From Sedimentisphaerales bacterium (GTDB lineage: Bacteria > Planctomycetota > Phycisphaerae > Sedimentisphaerales > Anaerobacaceae): 64,000 nt of DNA. Below, piece by piece: positions 16,014-23,239 of the stretch. The DNA lies in contig JAFGCD010000009.1 of the NCBI GenBank assembly GCA_016932835.1, positions 1-64,000 of the forward strand, written 5' to 3'. A program made the translations under genes and the position numbers. Numbering within the stretch: position 1 is the stretch's first letter; every line of letters starts with the position of its first letter. Under the pieces are notes generated by a model. That model was not told where the DNA came from. It saw nothing but the letters and a program-made list of their open reading frames with translations, and did no database searches.

Positions 16014-16574
16014 TCAGGCCTTTCTCGTGAGCAAATCGACGACTTGTTTTATGTCTTCAGCCGGCGAGATGAGGAAGAGTTCGTCGCCCTCGCCGATGAC
16101 CTGGTTGCCTCTAGGAATGCAGAATTCATCCCTTGCCTGATTATAGACGGCTACGAAGACACACTGAGCCGGGAAGTCGCTATCACTTGTAATATCGACG
16201 ATACTTTTGCCTGCGACCCTGGCCTCATCGGGCACAATAACTACGAAGACATCGGCCTTGCCGCCCCCTATCGCCGTTATCCTGCGAACCTGCGGATTCT
16301 CGATGAATATCATCATCTGGTTGACCATCAAGTCTGTGACACGGATGATCTTCGTCGCCCCTGCGAGCCTGTAGGCATTGCGATAATCGGGGTTCCTCAT
16401 TCTGACGATGACCTCCGGGACATCGAAGCTCTTGGCGAGAACGCCGGTTTCGGCATAGAGTGCATTGCACAAGTCCTTATCGTCTTCCACAAGAACCACG
16501 TCGTGCTTATTATCCATGAGGCGTCGAACGAGTCCGCCGCCTACCATACCGCCGCCTATAACTACAACATACAT
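16014..16574 (-). CDS. trkA: TrkA/KtrA-like potassium-transport regulator with an internal Rossmann-fold deletion
   Basis: The protein is 186 residues and the cytoplasmic gating partner of the TrkH channel next to it. It starts with the nucleotide-binding motif VVVIGGGMVGGGLVRRL and the acidic end of strand 2 (VVLVEDD). It then jumps from LCNALYAETGV to LAKSFDVPEVIVRMRNPDY. Family members carry about 35-40 residues between these points: the strand with HGDAT, the next helix, and the strand ending near a D-x-x-N motif. The RCK-C domain is intact (VAGKSIVDITSDSDFP to GDELFLISPAEDI). The frame is continuous, so this is an in-frame loss, either real or an assembly error. The ATG at 16574 follows AAAGGCGG; a longer N-terminal reading into the trkH tail is not family-like. 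It lies 47 bases after trkH. Confidence 0.8.
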   Translation of the reverse strand: MYVVVIGGGMVGGGLVRRLMDNKHDVVLVEDDKDLCNALYAETGVLAKSFDVPEVIVRMRNPDYRNAYRLAGATKIIRVTDLMVNQMMIFIENPQVRRITAIGGGKADVFVVIVPDEARVAGKSIVDITSDSDFPAQCVFVAVYNQARDEFCIPRGNQVIGEGDELFLISPAEDIKQVVDLLTRKA

Positions 16575-16621
16575 CTTTTGCCGCCTTTCAACACAGATAC
16601 GTCTCTTGTAAGTGGTCCGGT

Positions 16622-18148
16622 TTACCGCCATGCCTTTCTTGAGAACAGCAACAATACAGGCAATATTTCGAGCCTGCCTGCGAGCATGCCAATAATGTAC
16701 GTAATTTTGATTCCCGGATGAATTACTATCATGTCTTTTACGGATATATAACACGGGCCGATATTGCCCAGTGCCGAGAACATTCCGGAGAGTGACTCAA
16801 ATGCGCCGTGCCGGGACAGCACGGCTGTGATTCCGCCGCCTATCAGCAGGAGCAGTATCCAGGCGTAGAACAGTCCGGCTATTCTCTGTATTTCCTGGTC
16901 GGGGACGATTTTCCCATCGACGACGAGATCCGATGATGCGCTCGCGGAGATCCTTGCCTTGAAGAGTTCGCGTCTGAGCAGTCGATTGAGTATTGCTATT
17001 CGAAGCACCTTGAAACCGCCGCCGGTGGAGCCGACACAACCTCCAACAACCATCATCACGAGGAACACCTGTCTGGCAAGGGCGCCGAAGAAATCAGAGG
17101 CAATATCTTTGGTCCCGAATCCGGTTGTGGTAAGGACTGCGACGACCTGGAATATGCAGTACCTGAAGGTCTGCTCGATCCTGGTCATGGCAAAACCAAT
17201 ACCCCGGCGATACATCTCGATAAAAGCGTTGCTTCGGCAAAGGTGCTCGACGGCGATAATAACGGTGAAGACCGCGATTATCTTCCACCACCAGCGTATC
17301 TCGAGCGTATCCCAGAGCGCCCTGTAATCCCTGCGAAAGAGCCGATAGTGGACGAGAAAGTTCATGCCGCCGAGAATCATAAGAAAGGTTATCGTATATT
17401 CGATGAGCCTGTAGTTCTGGTGACCGGCAAGGCTGTAAAATTCGATGCTTGCATCGTGGGTCGAGAATCCGCCTGTGGACAGCGCCGTGAGGGTGTGGCA
17501 AAGGGAATCAAAGACGGGCATTTTTTCGAGCGTCAGGACCGCAACGCCGAAGACTGTGAAAGCGATGTAAATTCCCCAGAGTATTCGAAGCGTGCTGAAT
17601 AGTCCGGGCGCTGGCCTTCCGGATGAGATTTTATGACTTTCGGCTCCATAGATGTGATGGGCGACGGCGCCCTTGAATGTAACGATCAGGAAGAACGAAA
17701 GAATTCCGAGTCCTCCGAGCCACTGCGTCAGCGAGCGCCAAAACAGGATACTCCTTGGCATCTTGTCGAGTCCCGCGAAGACGGTGATTCCGGTCGTTGT
17801 GAATCCGCTCATAGCCTCGAAATATGCATCGAGGCAGCCAGCCCGCAGTGCGATAACATAGGGCAACGCTCCGACGGCTGAAACTGCCAACCAGCCGAGG
17901 GCACACATAAGCATTGAGCCTTGCGTGCCGAGTTCGCCGACTTTGAATCTGGCGACGAGAATCAGGCCGAGGGAGAAGGATATTGCAGCGGGGACGAGAA
18001 AAGCGGCGACTGTCGTCGGGCCCTCTCCCATTTTGCCCCAATAGACGGCCACGAGAATCAACGGCAGCAACATCAGAATGCTGAGGATTTGGAGTAGATT
18101 CCCGATGAGATGCAGTATCGAAGAAGTGCGCTGAAATCCTTTTCTCAT
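16622..18148 (-). CDS. trkH: TrkH/KtrB-type potassium uptake channel subunit
   Basis: The protein is 508 residues with about ten hydrophobic membrane segments. It has four pore-loop repeats carrying the selectivity-filter glycines: GFTTTGITVF, ALSTGGFSTHD, VLTTTGFGTKD and ALGNIGPCY. The motif VVGGCVGSTGGGFKVLRI between loops is typical of TrkH. The partner regulator trkA is directly downstream in the same direction, giving a standard two-gene K+ uptake operon. The start MRKGFQRTSS is the only good one, although no strong ribosome site precedes it. Confidence 0.92.
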   Translation of the reverse strand: MRKGFQRTSSILHLIGNLLQILSILMLLPLILVAVYWGKMGEGPTTVAAFLVPAAISFSLGLILVARFKVGELGTQGSMLMCALGWLAVSAVGALPYVIALRAGCLDAYFEAMSGFTTTGITVFAGLDKMPRSILFWRSLTQWLGGLGILSFFLIVTFKGAVAHHIYGAESHKISSGRPAPGLFSTLRILWGIYIAFTVFGVAVLTLEKMPVFDSLCHTLTALSTGGFSTHDASIEFYSLAGHQNYRLIEYTITFLMILGGMNFLVHYRLFRRDYRALWDTLEIRWWWKIIAVFTVIIAVEHLCRSNAFIEMYRRGIGFAMTRIEQTFRYCIFQVVAVLTTTGFGTKDIASDFFGALARQVFLVMMVVGGCVGSTGGGFKVLRIAILNRLLRRELFKARISASASSDLVVDGKIVPDQEIQRIAGLFYAWILLLLIGGGITAVLSRHGAFESLSGMFSALGNIGPCYISVKDMIVIHPGIKITYIIGMLAGRLEILPVLLLFSRKAWR

Positions 18149-18267
18149 ACACCATACCGGCTTTGAGCCAGGCCTTATGAACCAAGTCGCCCGATTGCAT
18201 CCAATCGTCCTGCTGCAATTGGCCGGGCATACTGCAATTTATACTTCCAGATCCTGACAATTCAACT

Positions 18268-18273
18268 ATAATG
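18268..18273 (+). promoter_or_regulatory. Perfect -10 box upstream of the VOC gene
   Basis: TATAAT at 18268-18273 lies 48 bases before the ATG, but only poor -35 candidates (around CTTCCA, 18245) are in place. Weak call. Confidence 0.3.
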
Positions 18274-18320
18274 GCTATGTTAATCTTCGACATAATTTGG
18301 ACGATTTCAGGAGAATAATT

Positions 18321-18860
18321 ATGAGAAAGTTGGGTGTTGCAGCAGTAGCAGCCGGTCTTTTTGCAGCAGGCATATTGGCGATAGGGGCGGCCGGCTCCGG
18401 CGGAAAGGGTGGTTTCAGCAGGACCATCATTGACATTGGGATTGTGGTCAGCGACGTGGAGAAATCGGCTAAATTCTACACTGAAGCACTGGGCTTCAGC
18501 GAGGTAGGTGGTTTTGAGGTATCAAAGGAGATGGGCGGCGATTCGGGGCTCGTCGATTACCAGGACTTCAAGGTCCGCATGTTTGTCCTGGCAAATGAAC
18601 CCGACGCGACGAGAGTCAAGCTTATGGACTTTCCAGGCGTAAAATCGAAGAAAGTCGATAACAAGTACATCAATTCAAGCCTGGGATTCAGCTACCTGAC
18701 GATACTGGTCTCGGATACGACCGCGGCAGTCGAGCGGGCCAAACAGGCAGGGGCCCAGCCGGTCCGCGAACCCTATCAGTTAGGCTCCTCGAATAACTAT
18801 TTGACACTGTTCAAAGATCCCGACGGCAACATCATTGAACTGGTCGGGCCCAAGAAGTAG
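18321..18860 (+). CDS. Secreted VOC (glyoxalase/bleomycin-resistance) superfamily protein
   Basis: The protein is 179 residues. A signal peptide (MRKLGVAAVAAGLFAAGILAIGAAG) is followed by two beta-alpha-beta-beta-beta half-domains, IIDIGIVVSDVEKSAKFYTEALGF and FSYLTILVSDTTAAVERAKQAG, with the family ending LFKDPDGNIIELVG. The usual glyoxalase I metal ligands are only partly visible (final Glu in NIIELVG), and the first His is replaced (IGIVV). A substrate cannot be assigned. The ATG at 18321 follows AGGAG. The gene ends 39 bases before the AAA ATPase gene and they may form one transcript. Confidence 0.75.
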   Translation: MRKLGVAAVAAGLFAAGILAIGAAGSGGKGGFSRTIIDIGIVVSDVEKSAKFYTEALGFSEVGGFEVSKEMGGDSGLVDYQDFKVRMFVLANEPDATRVKLMDFPGVKSKKVDNKYINSSLGFSYLTILVSDTTAAVERAKQAGAQPVREPYQLGSSNNYLTLFKDPDGNIIELVGPKK

Positions 18861-18899
18861 TATATCTAAGCATATTTAGCGACACCCAGAGGTGCTCCG

Positions 18900-20387
18900 A
18901 TGACTGATTTCGAGCGATTTGAGGAGTTGATATCCGGCCGTTATCGCTGCATTTCCATTGTCACATACGAGGAACGTTATGCCGTTGAGATTGTGCGGCA
19001 GGCCGCGATGGGCCTTGAGCGTGATATGTGGATATGGTCGGCTTCCGAGGGAGTCCGGGAGGGGTTTCTGGCAGGCAGCCCATCGGTCGCCGGCACGGAC
19101 AATCCGGCAGCGGGTCTGGCTAACCTGGCCGGCGCCAAGCCGGGCAGTATGTGCGTAACCCTCGACCTTGCCGAACACCTCAAGAACGGCAAAGCCCTGC
19201 GAATACTGCGCGACATGATCGAAGACTTCGACAAGACGGGTATCACAATCGTCATGATCGATCATCAGGACAGTCTGCCGGATGTAATCAAGGCTTATAC
19301 CCGTCCGTTCGAGATATCCTTTCCCGACGAGAATGAACTGCTCGATATTATTCGTGCGACACTCCAGCGCATCCACCGCAAGACCCCTATCGAAGTCGGC
19401 ATCACGCAGAATGGTCTCAACACCATAGTGCGGAATCTTCGTGGTCTGACCCGCCGACAAGCCGTCAGAATCATAAGCGACACCGTGACCAGCAACCGTC
19501 GTTTTGACGACACCGACATAAACGTAGTGATTGCGAGCAAACGGCGCATGATCCAGCGAGGCGGGCTGCTCGAATACATCAAGACGCCGTTGGACCTTAG
19601 CGAAATCGGTGGTATGGAACACCTCAAGAAGTGGCTCAGCCAGCGTAAAGACGCCTTCGGGCCGGAGGCCGCCGAATTCGGTCTGAAGGCTCCGCGAGGC
19701 GTGCTGATGCTCGGTGTGCAGGGGACAGGCAAGAGCCTGTGCGCCAAGGCGATCGCCACGGCCTGGCATCAGCCCCTGCTCAGGCTCGATCCCGGGACTC
19801 TCTACGCGAGTTTTATCGGGGAATCCGAGCGGAACCTTCGCGATGCGCTGCGCCAAACGGAGACAATGTCGCCGGTTATTCTGTGGATCGATGAAATCGA
19901 GAAGGCCTTCGCATCCGCAGCAAGTCGAAGCGCCGATGGAGGTCTTTCCCAGCGGATGTTCGGAACTCTGTTGACCTGGCTGCAGGAGCGTGAGGCTGCG
20001 GTATTCGTGGTTGCAACGGCCAATGACATCGAGGCGCTGCCCCCGGAACTGCTTCGTAAAGGACGATTCGACGAGATATTCTTCATCGACCTGCCGGATT
20101 CCGCAGTTCGTTCGGATATATTCGCAATTCACTTGAAGAAGCGCGGGCGGGACCCGGAGCAATTCGACCTGGACGCACTGTCAGATGCTGCCGAGGGTTA
20201 CAGTGGAGCGGAAATCGAGCAAGTGGTAATATCGGCACTGCATGAGGCCTTCTCGGACAAGGCTGAGCTTGATACAGAGCGCATTGTCGCCGCCCTTAAA
20301 GCTTCGCCGCCGCTTTCGGTAACTATGGCCGAGAGCGTGCAATGCCTGCGTAGTTGGGCCAAAGGCAGATGTGTGCCGGCTGAATGA
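18900..20387 (+). CDS. Ycf46-like AAA ATPase
   Basis: The protein is 495 residues. The N-terminal 230 residues form a degenerate P-loop-like domain (FEELISGRYRCISIVTYEE, VIDHQDSLPDVIKA without a proper Walker A). The C-terminal AAA domain has Walker A GVQGTGKSLCAKAIA (near residue 285), Walker B VILWIDEIEKAF, sensor VVATAND, and the arginine-finger region LLRKGRFDEIFFIDLP. This split matches cyanobacterial and planctomycete Ycf46/SpoVK-type ATPases of poorly known role. GAGGTG precedes the ATG. It is likely cytoplasmic and a remodelling ATPase, but no partner is identifiable from the neighbours. Confidence 0.8.
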   Translation: MTDFERFEELISGRYRCISIVTYEERYAVEIVRQAAMGLERDMWIWSASEGVREGFLAGSPSVAGTDNPAAGLANLAGAKPGSMCVTLDLAEHLKNGKALRILRDMIEDFDKTGITIVMIDHQDSLPDVIKAYTRPFEISFPDENELLDIIRATLQRIHRKTPIEVGITQNGLNTIVRNLRGLTRRQAVRIISDTVTSNRRFDDTDINVVIASKRRMIQRGGLLEYIKTPLDLSEIGGMEHLKKWLSQRKDAFGPEAAEFGLKAPRGVLMLGVQGTGKSLCAKAIATAWHQPLLRLDPGTLYASFIGESERNLRDALRQTETMSPVILWIDEIEKAFASAASRSADGGLSQRMFGTLLTWLQEREAAVFVVATANDIEALPPELLRKGRFDEIFFIDLPDSAVRSDIFAIHLKKRGRDPEQFDLDALSDAAEGYSGAEIEQVVISALHEAFSDKAELDTERIVAALKASPPLSVTMAESVQCLRSWAKGRCVPAE

Positions 20388-20477
20388 GACGTATCGAGCA
20401 ATGGCTGCTGCCTATCATGATACGCTTCGGCGGCGGCGTACGGCGGATAAAAATCGGTTTCTGGGGCGAGTTTCGAC

Positions 20478-20505
20478 TTGGCTATGAATGAGACAGGCTT
20501 ATAAT
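20478..20505 (+). promoter_or_regulatory. Promoter of the PEGA lipoprotein/phospholipase pair
   Basis: TTGGCT (20478-20483), 16-base spacer, perfect TATAAT (20500-20505). Initiation is predicted near 20512, about 34 bases before the lipoprotein start. Confidence 0.5.
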
Positions 20506-20545
20506 AGTCGGTGAACTCAATGCTGATAGTATGAGGGTCCTTGCT

Positions 20546-20944
20546 ATGAATAAGTGGAATATACCGGTTCTCCTGGCGGTCGCTCTTGCTGTAACGCTTT
20601 TTGCCGGGTGTGTTGAGCGGCGACTCACGATCAATACGAAGCCCGAGGATGCGCTCGTTGTGCTTAACGACGAGGAGATCGGACAATCGCCTGTTACCGT
20701 ACCTTTTAACTGGTACGGCGACTACAATGTCAGGATCAGTAAGGACGGCTATCAAACGCTCAAGACCCACCGACTGCTCCAAGGGCCGTGGTACGATAAG
20801 TTTCCCTGGGATTTCTTCGCCCAGATAGTCAATCCGAAGCGGATTATTGACTCTTACGAATGGACATTCGAGCTTTCTCCGAAACAGCCCCCCGACAGAG
20901 AGCAGTTGATCAAAAACGCCCAGGACCTCAAAGAAAAACTCTAA
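20546..20944 (+). CDS. PEGA-domain lipoprotein
   Basis: The protein is 132 residues. A lipoprotein signal ends at LFAGC (Cys about residue 22). The next 60 residues form one PEGA repeat, RLTINTKPEDALVVLNDEEIGQSP..FNWYGDYNVRISKDGYQTL, a surface beta-domain often near the envelope. The tail is charged and helical (PPDREQLIKNAQDLKEKL). The ATG at 20546 is chosen because AGGG sits eight bases upstream; the ATG at 20531 has no ribosome site. It is 68 bases before the phospholipase-like gene. Confidence 0.75.
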   Translation: MNKWNIPVLLAVALAVTLFAGCVERRLTINTKPEDALVVLNDEEIGQSPVTVPFNWYGDYNVRISKDGYQTLKTHRLLQGPWYDKFPWDFFAQIVNPKRIIDSYEWTFELSPKQPPDREQLIKNAQDLKEKL

Positions 20945-21012
20945 CAGGACTCGCAAGAAGGTTGCTTGCGGCACTATCCTTACGTGCCCACTGGAGAAAG
21001 GAGGCTTTTGCT

Positions 21013-22113
21013 ATGTCTGCAAGTCTCGTGCATTTCGCCGTGTGTGACGATGTGTGTCGGGTTCTTGATCGTTTGAGCGGTGAGAATACATCCGCTGAGA
21101 TCGGGAAGGCGTGCAAGGCTTATCCAAATTACACAAGACTCGGTTCTATCGGGCCGGACATACCCTATTTTGAGCAGCCGGTCGAAGGGGGCATCAAGAT
21201 GTTCCTCGACATTCACGTCCCGATTACGCCGGCGGCGTATGTACTGCACAGCAAGACCCCGAACGTTTTTGCGGTTAATCTATTTCGCCTTATATTCACC
21301 GACGCCAGCGACCTGGCAGTGGAAAAATGCGCCGACCTCAAGCTGCTAGCATTCGCTGTCGGCTACCTGACCCATATGGCCACGGATCATATTATTCATC
21401 CGTTTGTCAATTCCAACGCCGGCAAGTATTACGTCTCCGACGAAAACAAGGTACGGCATCGCATGATCGAGATTTATCATGATGTCCACCTGTTCGAGCA
21501 GATGTATTTGAAGGACGCCGCGGGCGACGACATCGATGTGAAGAAAGAATTCGGCAGGAAGGATTTCGAGGCAAAGATCGACATTGTGGACGAATCATTT
21601 TCCGAAACTCTGTCGGAGAAGTTCTGGGACACGGAATTGACTTTCCGGGTTCTGTTGCAGCGGGCCTTCCTTGAAACGCACGGGATGGATATCACAGAAC
21701 AGCAAATCGAGGACTGGCTCGACGGAGCGATGCTGACGCTCAGCAATTTGAATCGCAGGGTCTCCCCCTATACGCGTGCGCTTCATAAGCCCAAGAAGAA
21801 ATGGAAAGACCTGGCTTTTCGAAAAGGTAATGTCAGTAACAGCAAGTATTTCTACGATGCCGAAGATGCGATAGTGGAGTTCACAAGAGACACATGGAAG
21901 CACGAGGCCGGCTCGGGCAAGAAACCCGATGCGACAAAACTCAAAAACCACAAAAGCAAGGCCAAGAACAAAAGTCTCTATGCGCAGTCGATCCTGCAGA
22001 GCCTCAAATATATCGAGTCCGCAGCGATGTATATCAAGAACAAAGATGTTGCAGCGTTTATTGAGGCTGTTCCAGCCTGGGATCTCTCAGACCCCGCACA
22101 GGAGAAGGGCTGA
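21013..22113 (+). CDS. Zinc-dependent phospholipase C-like protein
   Basis: The protein is 366 residues. The N-terminal half matches the Zn_dep_PLPC family: HFAVCDDVCRVLDRL, LGSIGPDIPYFEQ, and the metal-binding helix FAVGYLTHMATDHIIHPFVN with repeated His and Asp. The C-terminal half is charged and lysine-rich (KLKNHKSKAKNKSLYAQ). Members may hydrolyse phospholipids, but many are uncharacterised. No signal peptide is obvious, so a cytoplasmic location is likely, which is odd for a phospholipase. The ATG at 21013 follows a strong AGGAGG; longer upstream readings overlap the PEGA gene and are unlikely. Confidence 0.7.
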   Translation: MSASLVHFAVCDDVCRVLDRLSGENTSAEIGKACKAYPNYTRLGSIGPDIPYFEQPVEGGIKMFLDIHVPITPAAYVLHSKTPNVFAVNLFRLIFTDASDLAVEKCADLKLLAFAVGYLTHMATDHIIHPFVNSNAGKYYVSDENKVRHRMIEIYHDVHLFEQMYLKDAAGDDIDVKKEFGRKDFEAKIDIVDESFSETLSEKFWDTELTFRVLLQRAFLETHGMDITEQQIEDWLDGAMLTLSNLNRRVSPYTRALHKPKKKWKDLAFRKGNVSNSKYFYDAEDAIVEFTRDTWKHEAGSGKKPDATKLKNHKSKAKNKSLYAQSILQSLKYIESAAMYIKNKDVAAFIEAVPAWDLSDPAQEKG

Positions 22114-22187
22114 AACCATCTATAGTCCGGCAAGAGTCGTTGCGGCATGCGCTCTGTTGTGCCGCCGAGGGATGCCTGTTGCACAAC

Positions 22188-23126
22188 TTAGAGGAGGTTT
22201 TCTCGATACCAGGCGATTGCTTTATCGAGTCCTTGCTCAAATGAAACCTGGGATTTGTAGCCTATGAGCTTTTCGGCGAGTGAGATATCAGCCAGAGAGT
22301 GCTTGACGTCACCCGGACGGGCGTCTGCGTATATCGGCTTGACGCTTTTTCCAACGGATGTGTTGATCATATCGATGATTTGATTCACTGTCACTGCCTG
22401 GCCGCAGGCTATATTGATTGCTTCGCCGGCGACCTGCTCGGCCCTTGCGGCCAGCAAATTGGCGTGTACAACATTGTCAATGTAAGTGAAATCACGGCTT
22501 TGTTCTCCGTCGCCGTAGATAGTCGGGGACTGATCCTTAAGTATGGCCGTGACGAAGGCCGGTATTGCCGCGGCGTATTCACTGCTCGGGTCCTGGTAGG
22601 GCCCAAAAACATTGAAGTACCGCAGCGCGATTGTCTCCAGGCCGAAAACCTTGCAGAAGACTGAGCAATAGTACTCGCCCACGAGCTTGCCCACGGCATA
22701 GGGCGACAGCGGCATAGGCCTCATGGTTTCCATCTTAGGACTTGTCGGGGCATCACCGTACGCCGAGGAACTGGCGGCATATACGAAGCGTTTGATACCC
22801 GAATCCCGAGCAGCCAGGAGGAGGCTAAACGTGGCATCGACACAGTGCCTGTGCGAAGCAGCAGGGTCATCGACACTGCGAGGCACGGACGGCAAGGCAC
22901 CCTGGTGCAGAACGACTTCGATATCCTTCATTGCCTCACAGGCCACTTCATAATCACCCATATCGGCCTCAACGAACTCAATCTTATCTATGATACCAGT
23001 GAGATTACTTTTCCTGCCCGTCAATAGATTGTCAAGCACCCGCACGAAGCAGCCCTGCGAAACGAGTTCTCTGCATATGTTCGAGCCGATGAACCCGGCT
23101 CCACCAGTAACCAAGAACTTATCCAT
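22188..23126 (-). CDS. NAD-dependent nucleotide-sugar epimerase (UDP-GlcNAc/UDP-Glc 4-epimerase type)
   Basis: The protein is 312 residues, an extended short-chain dehydrogenase. The Rossmann motif is VTGGAGFIGSNICREL, the active-site Ser/Tyr-x-x-x-Lys set is AASSSAYGD and SPYAVGKLVGEYY, and the substrate region is ALRYFNVFGPYQDPSSEYAAAIP. The last motif resembles WbpP-like UDP-N-acetylglucosamine 4-epimerases, but a 4-epimerase for glucose or another sugar cannot be excluded. It lies downstream of the tyrosine autokinase behind a hairpin and probably supplies sugars to the exopolysaccharide. AAGGGG precedes the ATG. Confidence 0.85.
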   Translation of the reverse strand: MDKFLVTGGAGFIGSNICRELVSQGCFVRVLDNLLTGRKSNLTGIIDKIEFVEADMGDYEVACEAMKDIEVVLHQGALPSVPRSVDDPAASHRHCVDATFSLLLAARDSGIKRFVYAASSSAYGDAPTSPKMETMRPMPLSPYAVGKLVGEYYCSVFCKVFGLETIALRYFNVFGPYQDPSSEYAAAIPAFVTAILKDQSPTIYGDGEQSRDFTYIDNVVHANLLAARAEQVAGEAINIACGQAVTVNQIIDMINTSVGKSVKPIYADARPGDVKHSLADISLAEKLIGYKSQVSFEQGLDKAIAWYRENLL

Positions 23127-23159
23127 GAAATACGCCCCTTATGGTAATAGTACAGAAAG

Positions 23160-23191
23160 AAAGGACCCCATGTTGCCGGGGGTCCTTTTTT
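23160..23191 (-). terminator. Hairpin terminator between tyrosine autokinase and epimerase genes
   Basis: AAAGGACCCC (23160-23169) pairs with GGGGTCCTTT (23179-23188). On the minus strand the stem is followed by TTTCTTTCT. On the plus strand an even longer T-run follows, so it may work in both directions. It would separate the epimerase from the main operon or leave read-through. Confidence 0.6.
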
Positions 23192-23239
23192 CTACGCATT
23201 GTAATTCCTGTTGTTCGGGCTCCATTGGCCCTATGACAG

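Noticed and set aside
18876..20162. Long minus-strand frame of 428 codons opposite the AAA ATPase gene
   Set aside because: The plus-strand gene has clear Walker motifs and a ribosome site; the opposite frame has no recognisable domain and is a coding shadow in GC-rich DNA.
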